A stretch of DNA of 64,000 nt from Chitinispirillaceae bacterium (GTDB lineage: Bacteria; Fibrobacterota; Chitinivibrionia; Chitinivibrionales; Chitinispirillaceae), in contig JAFGIW010000172.1 in the NCBI GenBank assembly GCA_016929415.1, positions 1 to 64,000 of the forward strand, in the 5' to 3' direction. Made by a program: the position numbers and the translations under genes. Below, piece after piece: positions 30,234 to 38,966 of the stretch (its first letter is position 1; each line of letters opens with the position of its first letter). The notes beneath the pieces were generated by a model. It did no database searches. It was not told the DNA's origin and saw nothing but the letters and a program-made list of their open reading frames with translations.

Positions 30234-31325
30234 TTACTTTGCCGAAGTGTCGCGGGGTATCAGGTCCTCGATCATCTTTTCGGTCCACGGGGACGCATCC
30301 GCCAGCAGCAGCCGCAATTTATGAAAATCCACCTCGCGCTTGTCTTTCGGCCCTTCGTTGAAGGCACGGAACCCCGCACGCGCCTCGGTCATCATGTTGA
30401 GCGCGAGCCATGAGCGGTTGGTTTCGCAGTTTTTCTGCCAGTGTTCAAGCTTCTTCTTGCGCACAGATTCGATGGTCTTGTTCAGGCAGTCGGGCATGGT
30501 CAGGGAGAGCGCGTAGGCGGTTTTTTCCACTTCCTTGTCGAAAAGACTCAGGTCCGTCGTGCACTCGGCGGCGATCTGTTTGGCTTTTTCCCTCGCCTCG
30601 CCCGTGAGAAAATCGCCGAAGCAGGGATTGCCGAATTCATCGTTTTCGGAAAGGGTGACAAAGGGGTTGGGAATGAACTCTCCCGCCTTGTTCTTCAGCA
30701 CGGGAACGATTTTATTGATGAGCCCAAGCTTTACGGCCTTATGGGCCGACCAGTGTTCGCAGAGGGTATTGGATTCCATGGAGCGGCCGACGCCGACGTA
30801 GAGATGGAGAAAATCGGTCGCCCCGCCGTCCGGGGCGGAGCCGTGTTTGGGGCCCGCCTGGCCGAACCGCGCGGTATCGGTCGCAATGGTAAAATCGCAC
30901 GCCATGCCGATCTCCTGACCGCCGCCGATACGCATGCCGTTGACCCGGTTGATGACGGGCTTGTCGCAGAGCAGAATGCCCGTCACCATGTCGTTGAACA
31001 GCCGCATGTACTGCTTGTACTCCTGCGGATTCCCCGCGTAGTACTCGGCATATTCCTTGGTGTTGCCGCCGGTGCAAAAGGCCTTTTCGCCCACCCCGGT
31101 GAAAATCACCGCCACCGCCGAGCGGTCGCACGACGCCTGACGGAACGCAAGAATGGTCTCCTTGACCATCTTCGTCGTGTAAGAATTGAACTGCTTCGGA
31201 TTGTTGAAAATGATCCAGTAATTGCACAGTCCGTCAACCGGTTTGCCCGAAGGATCGACAAGCGGCCGTTTTTCGACGATGATTTCCTTGTACTGATACT
31301 CTTCCACAAGATTGTGGTCTTTCAT
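30234..31325 (-). CDS. bzdY: 6-Oxocyclohex-1-ene-1-carbonyl-CoA hydrolase (ring-opening)
   Basis: Crotonase-family enzyme (Oah/BamA/BzdY) that hydrates 6-oxocyclohexene-carbonyl-CoA and cleaves the ring to 3-hydroxypimeloyl-CoA. It has 363 residues, longer than common crotonases and close to the family's usual 360-380. Highly characteristic segments are GEKAFCTGGNTKEYAEYYAG (about 85-104), CDKPVINRVNGMRIGGGQEI (about 119-138) and RFGQAGPKHGSAPDGGATDF (about 152-171). This protein is widely used as a marker of anaerobic aromatic degradation, and the match is strong. CAGGAG precedes the ATG. It sits between the dehydrogenase and the hydratase genes. Confidence 0.95.
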   Translation of the reverse strand: MKDHNLVEEYQYKEIIVEKRPLVDPSGKPVDGLCNYWIIFNNPKQFNSYTTKMVKETILAFRQASCDRSAVAVIFTGVGEKAFCTGGNTKEYAEYYAGNPQEYKQYMRLFNDMVTGILLCDKPVINRVNGMRIGGGQEIGMACDFTIATDTARFGQAGPKHGSAPDGGATDFLHLYVGVGRSMESNTLCEHWSAHKAVKLGLINKIVPVLKNKAGEFIPNPFVTLSENDEFGNPCFGDFLTGEAREKAKQIAAECTTDLSLFDKEVEKTAYALSLTMPDCLNKTIESVRKKKLEHWQKNCETNRSWLALNMMTEARAGFRAFNEGPKDKREVDFHKLRLLLADASPWTEKMIEDLIPRDTSAK

Positions 31326-31353
31326 AAGTCAACTCCTGCGAATGAAATGAGAT

Positions 31354-32415
31354 TCAGGGAATAAAAATAACTCTCTTTTCCAGTTTATGCTGCATTGCCA
31401 GTGAAATAACCTCGTTGATCGAATCGAGCGGCCGCTCCTCGACGGTATCGAGAATATTGATCTCCTTTTTGAGGACCTTGTCTACCACGGCAGGATAATA
31501 CTCCGGTTTGCATCCCCAGTTGCCGAACATGTCGGCGTCGAACGCCATCATGTTGCTCAACCTGATCGATATCTTGTCCATGGTAAAACCCACCACCGCT
31601 ATGGTGCCCGCGAAGGAGAGCAGGGAAAACGCGGCGGACTGGCCGGCGGCGGTGCCGCTGGTCTCGAAAATTTTCCACCGGTGTTTCGGCAGGCGCTGTT
31701 CCTTGACGAAAGTTCTGATCTTTTCCTTGAGCGCCTTTTCATCCATTCCGCTTGTATTGATCCCGAAACGGGCGCCGAGTTTCTTCGCCCTTTCGATCTT
31801 GGCCTCGTCGACGTCGAGGGCGATCACCGCGGCGCCTCGGTTCGCGGCCAACTGCACCATGTAAATGCCGATGCCCCCTGCGCCGATCACGATCGCGAGG
31901 TCATCTTTCCGCAGGTTGCTGCGGACAAGCGACTGGTAGGGTGTTGTCACCGCATCCGCGATAACGCTCATACTGGAAACTCTGACGTCGCCGAGGTCGG
32001 TTGGAATCTCACAGAGGTAACGTGCCGGTACGGTGATATGACTCGCGAATCCTCCGTTGAAGTCATTGCCCGGCATTTTCTGACTGCGGCAGACATTGCT
32101 TCTTCCGTTTTTACAGAGTTCACACTCTCCGCAGGGAAGCACCGCGGGAATGACCACGTTCTTCCCGATAAATGTTTCAACTGCGCTGCCTGCGGCAACC
32201 ACGCCGCCGCTGATCTCATGTCCCAGAATGAGCGGCAGTTCGGCATTGGTCTTCACCCTGCCGCCGATGAATCCCAGGTCGGTATGACACAAGCCGCACC
32301 CGGCGATTGCAACCACCGCCTCATCGGCCTGCGGCTCTTTCACGGAGAAGTTTTTCTTCTCCAGCGGTTTATCGACACCCGTAAAGTACCACCCGCGTGC
32401 TTCAGTGTTTTTCAT
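31354..32415 (-). CDS. bzdX: 6-Hydroxycyclohex-1-ene-1-carbonyl-CoA dehydrogenase
   Basis: Zinc-type medium-chain dehydrogenase that oxidises the 6-hydroxy intermediate to the 6-oxo compound with NAD. At 353 residues it fits Had/BamQ/BzdX. Visible features: catalytic-zinc ligands in GCGLCHTDLGFIGGR (about 36-50) and GHEISG; the structural zinc Cys cluster CGECELCKNGRSNVC (about 95-109); the NAD fold IGAGGIGIYMVQLAANRGA (about 177-195) and the Asp at the end of strand 2 (ALDVDEAKI). AAAGGAG precedes the ATG. It starts the downstream minus-strand operon and is divergent from the thioesterase gene, so its promoter should lie within 32416-32513. Confidence 0.92.
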   Translation of the reverse strand: MKNTEARGWYFTGVDKPLEKKNFSVKEPQADEAVVAIAGCGLCHTDLGFIGGRVKTNAELPLILGHEISGGVVAAGSAVETFIGKNVVIPAVLPCGECELCKNGRSNVCRSQKMPGNDFNGGFASHITVPARYLCEIPTDLGDVRVSSMSVIADAVTTPYQSLVRSNLRKDDLAIVIGAGGIGIYMVQLAANRGAAVIALDVDEAKIERAKKLGARFGINTSGMDEKALKEKIRTFVKEQRLPKHRWKIFETSGTAAGQSAAFSLLSFAGTIAVVGFTMDKISIRLSNMMAFDADMFGNWGCKPEYYPAVVDKVLKKEINILDTVEERPLDSINEVISLAMQHKLEKRVIFIP

Positions 32416-32513
32416 GACAACACTCCTTTCATCGATCGAAACAGTGTGCGTTACTCGAACGAAAATGTATTTTCTTCATCAATTGACCGGATACCTTTAC
32501 GCAAGAGGAACCC

Positions 32514-32999
32514 ATGCAGCCGAAAAAATCCGAGCCGGTGCATAACTGGAGCTTTGTATTTCCCAACGACGCCAACCCCCAGGGAACCATGTTCGGGGGG
32601 AAACTGCTCGCGGTAATGGATATTGTCGCGGGTATTGCGGCGGCCCGGCATTCCCGCACCCGCGTTGCAGTCGCGTCGATTGATTCGATTACGTTCATGG
32701 CACCCCTCCATGTCGGCGACATGGTCGAGGTGATCGCCTGCGTCGTATGGACGGGCAAAACATCGATAGTGGTTAAAACGGACGTTTTCGGGGAAGAACC
32801 GTGTACCGGCACACGTAAACACTGCATAAGTACCCACTTTATCATGATTGCGATCGACGAAAACCACCACCCCACTCCTGTCCCGCCGTTACTGGTTGAA
32901 ACCGAACGCGAAAAAAGCGCTTATGCCGCCGCAGAACTGGTAAAAAAACGGGCGCTTGCGCAGCGGGATATGATCGAACTGCCTCTTCCCCGGTCCTGA
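32514..32999 (+). CDS. Acyl-CoA thioesterase (hotdog fold)
   Basis: A 161-residue hotdog-fold thioesterase of the YciA/ACOT group. The signature PNDANPQGTMFGGKLLAVMD (about 18-37) carries the catalytic Asp, followed by ASIDSITFMAPLHVGDMVEV (about 54-73). It is the only plus-strand gene in the minus-strand island and separates the reductase block from the ring-cleavage block. AAGAGG precedes the ATG. A probable role is release of CoA from dead-end or accumulating acyl-CoAs, which protects the CoA pool; the substrate is not known. Confidence 0.87.
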   Translation: MQPKKSEPVHNWSFVFPNDANPQGTMFGGKLLAVMDIVAGIAAARHSRTRVAVASIDSITFMAPLHVGDMVEVIACVVWTGKTSIVVKTDVFGEEPCTGTRKHCISTHFIMIAIDENHHPTPVPPLLVETEREKSAYAAAELVKKRALAQRDMIELPLPRS

Positions 33000-33024
33000 A
33001 GATCACCCTACCGCACGGTACGCA

Positions 33025-35547
33025 TCAGAAAAGATCGTCAAGCTCACCCGCCCCGCCGCCGGGAAGTTCGCCATGCTCCTGCAGGTACTGCTGGATAAGT
33101 TCGCTTTCCCGCTTCGTGTACATCGGCTCCTCTTCGCAGGTAAAATAAACGGCGTTGCGATTCTCTGCAAGCGCTTCCTGCAGTCCCTGTTTCAGACTCA
33201 TCACCCCTTTGATGGCAATGACTTTTTTATTTTCATCGAGAAGCTGAAAGACGCCTTCGACTTCCGCAGCCTCGAGGACTTCCTCCCCGGTCAATTTGCG
33301 GAGCGATTCGCCGCGCGGCGCAGGCGCGACCTGCTCGATGGCCAAACGGAGATCGCAGCAAAGGCACCGTGACGCCTCGGTGACGGCGGTGTGCGCATCG
33401 AAGGTATGCTCGACCGCTTCGAAGGACGCGGCCCGTCGGCGGGCATCGGCAATGGCCGGTTTGCGGCGCCGGATTGCGGCGAAGCCGTCAACTTTACCGA
33501 TGCAATGTTCCGTCGGGAGACGGTCGATCAACTGTTCGTCGATTTCACCATCCCCGCCCAGGAATTTATCGATCTCCCGCGCAGCATGACGGCCCATGGC
33601 GATCGCCTCGATGATGTTTTTCGGCCCGTACGTGACATCGCCTCCCGCAAACACCTTCGGCATTTTCGATGCGAGGGTCATCACATCGACCATAATCGTT
33701 CCATCCGCCGAACGCCCGCAGACGGCAAACGGCGCTGACGACGGTTCCTGCCCGATGGCGGTGATGATCGCTTCCGCCGGAAATTGCTTCGTCGCTGTTT
33801 CATCGTACTCCCAGTGAAATCGGCCCCCTTCATCGTGAACGCGACTGCACCGTTTGACAAGAAGCGATGCGGCCTTGCCGTTTTCACCCGGAATCTCCAC
33901 GGGCGCCCATGAGGTATGGAAAACGACGCCTTCGGCCTTTGCCTCTTCGACCTCCTCCGCCCATACCGCAAGCTCCGGATCGGATTTCCGGGTAACCATG
34001 CAGACCTCCTGAGCGCCGCTCCTGAGCGCCACCCGTGCCGCGTCGATCGTCGCATGTCCGCCGCCCGTTACCACGACACGCATGCCGTCGAACAGGTCGC
34101 CCGGCAACTTTCCAAGCGCCATGTCGCGAAGAAACGCAACTCCCTCATAGACGCCGTCAAGGTCTTCACCCAGGATTCCCGTCCTTTTCGCCTCATGCGC
34201 GCCGCTCGCGATGAAAACCGCGTCATTCTCTGCAGAAAGCTTTTCGAGTCGTGCGGCATCAACCGGAAAGTCGCATCGGATCGTCACCCCCGTGCTGCGG
34301 ACTTCGGCGATATCGCGGTCGAGAAGCGCCTGCGGCAGACGGTACTGCGGCACCCCCACCCGCAGCATGCCGCCCGGAAGGCGTAACGCTTCATACACCG
34401 TCACCGCGTGGCCTTTCCGTGCAAGATAATATGCCGCCGTCAACCCGGCGGGTCCGCTGCCGATAACGGCAACGGTTTTGCCGGTAGGTGCGGATTTCTT
34501 CTGCCGTGAACGCCATAAACCCGTGTCGGCATCGATTGAAAAACGCTTGAGCCTACAGACCGATACCGGTTCGTCAACCATACCTCGCCGACATTTTTCT
34601 TCGCAGGGATGAAAACAGGCGTAGCTTACTGAATAAGCAAGCGGCACCTTCTCACGGATAACTGCCGCCGCTTCGGCGGGTTCATTGCGGGCGATATGGC
34701 GCATCAGTCGCGGAATATCGATGCCTGCCGGGCAGGTATTCCTGCACGGCACGAGAGTCCGCTCCCGCTCTTCGCCGGCGATCCGCGTTTTATCGGTAAG
34801 CGCACCCGTCGGACATGCCTCCACGCACGCGCCGCAGAACCGGCAATCACTCATTGCGCGGCCCCCTGCCTTCACGGTACCGACCACCGGTCGGTTTCCC
34901 TGCATGACGAACCCGAGCGCACCGACGCCCCGTAGGTCATTGCAGGCGCGAACGCACCGCAGGCAGCCGATGCAGAGTTCGGAATTGAAGTCGTAAAGAG
35001 GATCATCGGTCAGCCGCGGCAATCCCCGCGGCCGGTAGCGCGGCAAATCGCTGGGAACGCCGATAAACTGCGCGACCTGCTGCAGCTCGCAGTTTCCCAG
35101 GTATTCGCAGCACCGCTCGTTTTCAGGGACATTCGATGAGCACTGTGTCCGCGGACACCCCTGCGCCTGAGCGCAGGTAAGGCACGCGTGCGGATGATCA
35201 CGCAGGAGCTGTGCAAGCCTGTTTCGCCGATAGGCAATAACTTCGGGCGAACCGGTCTTCACCGTCATTCCCGCAGCCGCTTTCGTCGCGCACGATCGAA
35301 CGAGTTCTCCGTTGATGGCCACCACGCAGAGACCGCAGCCGTCCCACGGCGGTGAAGCGTCGGCGACCACCTCCTTTTCACCAAGGAATATCGAGGCAGC
35401 ACCGGCAGCTTTTTCCACAGGCGGAAGCTGCGGATGCGCGCAGAGGGAGGGTATATAGACCCCCCCCTTCAACGCGACATCAAGGATGGTGGATCCCGGC
35501 TCCGCGGAACAAGGTTTCCCGTCGATGGTGAGCTTCAACGACTCCAT
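33025..35547 (-). CDS. bzdV: Iron-sulfur flavoprotein, probable NAD(P)H:ferredoxin oxidoreductase
   Basis: An 840-residue multi-centre flavoprotein. Order: a 2Fe-2S domain (about 1-80; GGVYIPSLCAH, GCGLCVVAINGE); a NuoG-like Cys-rich segment (HPHACLTCAQAQGCPRTQC, about 117-135); two 4Fe-4S motifs (CIGCLRCVRAC near 192 and CRFCGACVEACPTGAL near 236); a GltD-like 4Fe-4S entry (CRNTCPAGIDIPRLMRH, then CFHPCEEKCRRG); an FAD fold (VAVIGSGPAGLTAAYYLARK near 358); an NAD(P) fold (VVTGGGHATIDAAR near 495); and a Cys-rich end (CLCCDL). It begins 19 bp after the ferredoxin gene. I infer that it reduces the BzdM ferredoxin with NAD(P)H, as proposed for BzdV. The energetics would need extra drive or a second acceptor. 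The symbol rests on synteny. Confidence 0.75.
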   Translation of the reverse strand: MESLKLTIDGKPCSAEPGSTILDVALKGGVYIPSLCAHPQLPPVEKAAGAASIFLGEKEVVADASPPWDGCGLCVVAINGELVRSCATKAAAGMTVKTGSPEVIAYRRNRLAQLLRDHPHACLTCAQAQGCPRTQCSSNVPENERCCEYLGNCELQQVAQFIGVPSDLPRYRPRGLPRLTDDPLYDFNSELCIGCLRCVRACNDLRGVGALGFVMQGNRPVVGTVKAGGRAMSDCRFCGACVEACPTGALTDKTRIAGEERERTLVPCRNTCPAGIDIPRLMRHIARNEPAEAAAVIREKVPLAYSVSYACFHPCEEKCRRGMVDEPVSVCRLKRFSIDADTGLWRSRQKKSAPTGKTVAVIGSGPAGLTAAYYLARKGHAVTVYEALRLPGGMLRVGVPQYRLPQALLDRDIAEVRSTGVTIRCDFPVDAARLEKLSAENDAVFIASGAHEAKRTGILGEDLDGVYEGVAFLRDMALGKLPGDLFDGMRVVVTGGGHATIDAARVALRSGAQEVCMVTRKSDPELAVWAEEVEEAKAEGVVFHTSWAPVEIPGENGKAASLLVKRCSRVHDEGGRFHWEYDETATKQFPAEAIITAIGQEPSSAPFAVCGRSADGTIMVDVMTLASKMPKVFAGGDVTYGPKNIIEAIAMGRHAAREIDKFLGGDGEIDEQLIDRLPTEHCIGKVDGFAAIRRRKPAIADARRRAASFEAVEHTFDAHTAVTEASRCLCCDLRLAIEQVAPAPRGESLRKLTGEEVLEAAEVEGVFQLLDENKKVIAIKGVMSLKQGLQEALAENRNAVYFTCEEEPMYTKRESELIQQYLQEHGELPGGGAGELDDLF

Positions 35548-35566
35548 ATCGTTTCAGTTCCCTCAA

Positions 35567-35860
35567 TCACCAAGAGTGATCGATGACGCCGGCCGTACAT
35601 GCTTTAACGCACGGGAGACCGGCGGTCGTGTATCCTGCCGCGGGCTTGCAGGGCGCGCATGAATATTTGATTTTTTTCGAGTGCTCCTTTTTTACCGCGG
35701 CGATCGGTGTCTCCGCGTCAATATCGTACCCGTTATCCACGAGTTCGAGCACACCCGCCGGACAGGTTTTTGCACAATCGCCGCATCCGGTGCATTTGTC
35801 GGTATCGACGGTAATGAAGAAATCACCCGATCCGTCCTTGTATCCGTAATTTGCTTTCAT
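35567..35860 (-). CDS. bzdM: Ferredoxin, electron donor to benzoyl-CoA reductase
   Basis: A 97-residue ferredoxin. The first cluster motif CTGCGDCAKTCPAGVLEL (about 20-37) is regular. The second is spaced out: CAPCKPAAGYTTAGLPCVKAC (split: CAPC near 66, then CVKAC near 80). I chose the ATG at 35860 because it directly overlaps the end of bzdQ and follows AAAAAAGG, and because MKANYGYKDG starts as short ferredoxins do; the longer frame to 35923 runs back into bzdQ. In Thauera and Azoarcus a two-cluster ferredoxin gives electrons to the reductase. Position directly after the four reductase genes supports the same role. Confidence 0.9.
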   Translation of the reverse strand: MKANYGYKDGSGDFFITVDTDKCTGCGDCAKTCPAGVLELVDNGYDIDAETPIAAVKKEHSKKIKYSCAPCKPAAGYTTAGLPCVKACTAGVIDHSW

Positions 35861-35861
35861 G

Positions 35862-36743
35862 CTATTTGCCTTTTTTCTCGAAAAGTACCTTGGCGAAAAG
35901 CGCCCCGCCGATGGCTCCCGCAATCTGAGGATCGAGATCGGACTTAAGCGGCGTGACGTTGAGTTCCTTTGAAAGACGGTTCACAATACCGATATTTTTC
36001 GCGATGCCGCCAGTGATGGCGAACTCCTTTTCAACGCCGATTCTTTCAAGCAACGTGACGACGCGATGGGCCATGGCTGAACAGTAGGCAGCCAGTACCT
36101 TCTCCTTGGGCCACCCCTGCCGGAGAAGCCCGGACGCTTCACTCTTTGCAAAAACCACGCAGGTTGATGAGACGGGCGGCGGTTCGGTATCGACCTGAAG
36201 GCTCATTTTACCGACATCGTTAATGTGCACGCCCAGAAGGTCGGCGAACACCTCCATGCCGCGGCCCGTACCGGCGGCACACTTGTCATTCATTAAAAAT
36301 GCGGTGACCTTCCCCTTTTCGTCGCAACGGATCGCCTTGCAATCCTGACCGCCCATGTCGAGGATGGTCCGTACCTGCGGTCCGTAGATAAAGTTGCCGC
36401 CACGCGCATGGCAGGCGATCTCGGTGATCGCCTTTGTGGCGAACGGCACGTTTACCCTGCCGTAGCCGGTGCCGACGGTGGCCTGAATCTTGTCAGTGGT
36501 CAACCCTGTACCTTCAAGCGCCCATTTCATCGCGCTGTTCGCGCTTTCGGGCGAATCGCTGCCGGTACGCATGCTCGAAGAGCAGTAGAGCTGCCCGTCA
36601 ACCATGATCACGGCCTGCGTCGATACGCTTCCCACATCGACGCCGGCGGAAACGATTCCTCCCTGTTTCCAGTCTATATCCGGATTCGTCCAGCGCGATT
36701 CGGTCCAGCGCCAGTATTCCGTTTTTTTCTGTTCCTCTGCCAT
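35862..36743 (-). CDS. bzdQ: Benzoyl-CoA reductase ATPase subunit (BzdQ/BcrA type)
   Basis: One of two ATP-hydrolysing subunits of class I benzoyl-CoA reductase. They share the ASKHA fold of 2-hydroxyacyl-CoA dehydratase activators and hold a bridging 4Fe-4S cluster. Motifs: SAGVDVGSVSTQAVIMVDG (about 29-47), VGTGYGRVNVPFA (about 90), TILDMGGQDCKAI (about 125), and the cluster-binding helix NDKCAAGTGRGMEVFADLLG (about 150-169) with the second Cys in CVVFAKSEASGLL (about 193). The start at 36743 (ATG, AAGGAG upstream) is better than the in-frame TTG at 36749. At 293 residues it matches the small Azoarcus-type BzdQ rather than the 430-residue Thauera BcrA. Confidence 0.9.
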   Translation of the reverse strand: MAEEQKKTEYWRWTESRWTNPDIDWKQGGIVSAGVDVGSVSTQAVIMVDGQLYCSSSMRTGSDSPESANSAMKWALEGTGLTTDKIQATVGTGYGRVNVPFATKAITEIACHARGGNFIYGPQVRTILDMGGQDCKAIRCDEKGKVTAFLMNDKCAAGTGRGMEVFADLLGVHINDVGKMSLQVDTEPPPVSSTCVVFAKSEASGLLRQGWPKEKVLAAYCSAMAHRVVTLLERIGVEKEFAITGGIAKNIGIVNRLSKELNVTPLKSDLDPQIAGAIGGALFAKVLFEKKGK

Positions 36744-36779
36744 TATCAATCTCCTTCGACTGTCGTAGATGAGTTGTCG

Positions 36780-37550
36780 TTATTTCGCATCCGCCGCTAC
36801 GAATGCCGCGCCGATCGCTCCGACGAATTCACGATCTTCGGGAATCGTTATTTCCATCTGCAAATCTTCCTTGAGCGATGCGACAAACCCGACATTCTTC
36901 GCCACCCCGCCGACAAGGGCGACATCCGGCGTTACGCCGACCATTCGTACCATCGACGTTATGCGGTCAGCGATGGCGTTGTGGATCGCACGCGCTATGT
37001 CCTGTTTGGGAATCTTTCGATGGACGAGCGACACCACTTCGCTCTCCGCGAACACCGCGCACTGGGCGTTCATGGGTACCTCCTGATTACTGGTAAGGGA
37101 GAACGGTCCGAAATCCTCAAGTGGAATTTCAAGCGCGCGCGCCATTGCCTCGGTAAATGCTCCCGCGCCCGCGGCGCATTTCTCGTTGATGGCGAAATCG
37201 ACGACCTTGCCTTTTTCGTCCACCCGTATCGCCCGTCCCTCTTCAGCGCCTACATCAATGACCGTCCGGACATTCGGATACAGGTAGTGAATGCCTCGCG
37301 CATCCGCCCCCACCTCGGTGACGATGTCATTTTTAAATTTCGGCTCGCTTTTACCGGTGCCGGTCGAAACGACTTTTGTCACCGCTTCACGGCCGCACCC
37401 CGCCATTTTGAGTGCGTCGTCAAAGGCCTTTTCGGCCGCCGAAGCGGCATCGATTCCGGCCGGCGCCATTGCCTTGCCGGTTACTTTTCCGTCCTCGAGA
37501 ATGACGACCTTGACATTTTTAGCGCCGCAATCAATTCCGGCCGTAATCAT
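36780..37550 (-). CDS. bzdP: Benzoyl-CoA reductase ATPase subunit (BzdP/BcrD type)
   Basis: The second ASKHA-fold ATPase subunit (256 residues). Motifs: [19 protein letters not shown] (about 4-22), [11 protein letters not shown] (about 63), [19 protein letters not shown] (about 95-113), and the cluster helix [20 protein letters not shown] (about 121-140) with the partner Cys in [15 protein letters not shown]. With BzdQ it forms the module that couples two ATP hydrolysed to transfer of electrons at very low potential. Its start overlaps the bzdO stop (ATGA), a sign of translational coupling. GGAGGAGG lies upstream. The GAEEG in place of GGQD in BzdQ is a known kind of difference between the two paralogues. 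Confidence 0.9.
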   Translation of the reverse strand: MITAGIDCGAKNVKVVILEDGKVTGKAMAPAGIDAASAAEKAFDDALKMAGCGREAVTKVVSTGTGKSEPKFKNDIVTEVGADARGIHYLYPNVRTVIDVGAEEGRAIRVDEKGKVVDFAINEKCAAGAGAFTEAMARALEIPLEDFGPFSLTSNQEVPMNAQCAVFAESEVVSLVHRKIPKQDIARAIHNAIADRITSMVRMVGVTPDVALVGGVAKNVGFVASLKEDLQMEITIPEDREFVGAIGAAFVAADAK

Positions 37551-38923
37551 ACCATAACCTCCTCCACTTTTTTATCCTGCTTTATGAAATCCCGTTTCAG
37601 GCCGAGCGTTTCCATGAACGCATCGACGCGGGCCTTTACACGTGCCTTATCGTTTTCGCGCTCATCGCCCATATTTCCCTCAAATGTCATCACCGGAAAA
37701 CCCGCCTGCTGAAGTGCAAGCCGGTTTTCGGCGATGCCGACCGACAAACCTTCACACCCGCGGTTGAAGTGCAGCATGGCCCCGCCAAGCTTCCAGTCGC
37801 GGGCGATCTTGAGCATCATGGCCGATTTCAATTTCGGATGGTAGAAATGCTGCCATTCCGGTTTGTTGATTTCAAACCTGATATATTCCGCAAGCATCTC
37901 TTCGCGTCCCTTCGGCAGGTCGTCGATAGTTTTCGGATAGGTCCGGGCGCCCCATGTGCCGTCCTTTTTCATCTCCCACTGGCCGATAAGCCCGAAGGTA
38001 TAGAGCGAACCGATAGAGACGCAGCCGAACTCCTCGAGGTAACGAAACAGTTTCAGGAATGCCCAAGGCGGCTGCGTGTCACTCATGACACGTACGCGTT
38101 CGTTAGCGACCGCGGCAATGCCGCGCGCCACCCGGTCGTTTACTTCCTCATACAAGTCATCATAGAAATCAGCGCACCACTGGCCGGCCTTCCCGAGTGT
38201 ACCGAGTACGTACAGCGAGTACATACTCTTTTCGTCGAGCGGAGCCGGGACGTTTTTCTGCAGCTCGCAGATCTTCGCCCAGGTCGAAGTCGAACGCATG
38301 TGGTTGTAAATGGCTTTCCGCAACAGTTCGTCCTGATACGGCCGCCCCGTCACCTTCTGGAGCCATTCGATCGCATCGAGACACTGATTGACCACATAAT
38401 CGACCGCGTGTTTCTTCATCTCAATATACCGGAAATTATCCCCGTCCGATTCGATGGCCGGACCCGTCGCCACATCCACGCAAAACATGGGGACGTCGCC
38501 TTCCAGATCGCGGACCACCTGATACCATTTCGCATGGGAGCAACAGATATGGTCCTGGAAAATGAAGTCGGGCGTGGGCCAAGTTTTCGAGAATTCGGGA
38601 AAAGCGTATTCGTTAAGGATAATACTGCCCCAGTAATTGCGTATGTAGGAGCAAATATCGCGCGCGTAGCCGGCTTTCTCGGTCGCCTCCAAACACCGAA
38701 GGGAAAAATCATCGTCGTATGCGATGGAGGCGCTGTACGGCTCGGAAGTCAGGCTCCAGACATCGTCGCCCAGGCCGCGCGGAACCGCATCCAGCGTCCA
38801 GGCACCTCCCGCCCATCGAATGCCCTTCTTTTCATGCGCCTTAGCATAGTTTTCATAAAATTTCAAGCGCAGCTCTTTCGCTTTATTCCACAGCTTCAGC
38901 GGTTCGGTTTTGTATTTATCCAT
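37547..38923 (-). CDS. bzdO: Benzoyl-CoA reductase catalytic subunit (BzdO/BcrB type)
   Basis: One of two catalytic subunits, related to 2-hydroxyacyl-CoA dehydratases, that bind benzoyl-CoA and 4Fe-4S clusters. Residue landmarks: [20 protein letters not shown] (about 34-53), [20 protein letters not shown] (about 120-139), where the adjacent Cys are probable cluster ligands, and [19 protein letters not shown] (about 386-404), with another conserved Cys. I start at 38923 because AAGGAGG sits 7 nt before this ATG; the ATG at 38944 lies before the ribosome site. 458 residues is normal. It is followed without a gap by bzdP. Confidence 0.92.
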   Translation of the reverse strand: MDKYKTEPLKLWNKAKELRLKFYENYAKAHEKKGIRWAGGAWTLDAVPRGLGDDVWSLTSEPYSASIAYDDDFSLRCLEATEKAGYARDICSYIRNYWGSIILNEYAFPEFSKTWPTPDFIFQDHICCSHAKWYQVVRDLEGDVPMFCVDVATGPAIESDGDNFRYIEMKKHAVDYVVNQCLDAIEWLQKVTGRPYQDELLRKAIYNHMRSTSTWAKICELQKNVPAPLDEKSMYSLYVLGTLGKAGQWCADFYDDLYEEVNDRVARGIAAVANERVRVMSDTQPPWAFLKLFRYLEEFGCVSIGSLYTFGLIGQWEMKKDGTWGARTYPKTIDDLPKGREEMLAEYIRFEINKPEWQHFYHPKLKSAMMLKIARDWKLGGAMLHFNRGCEGLSVGIAENRLALQQAGFPVMTFEGNMGDERENDKARVKARVDAFMETLGLKRDFIKQDKKVEEVMV

Positions 38924-38966
38924 TATAAGACCTCCTTTTTCCATTCAATAAAGAGAGACTCCGTCA

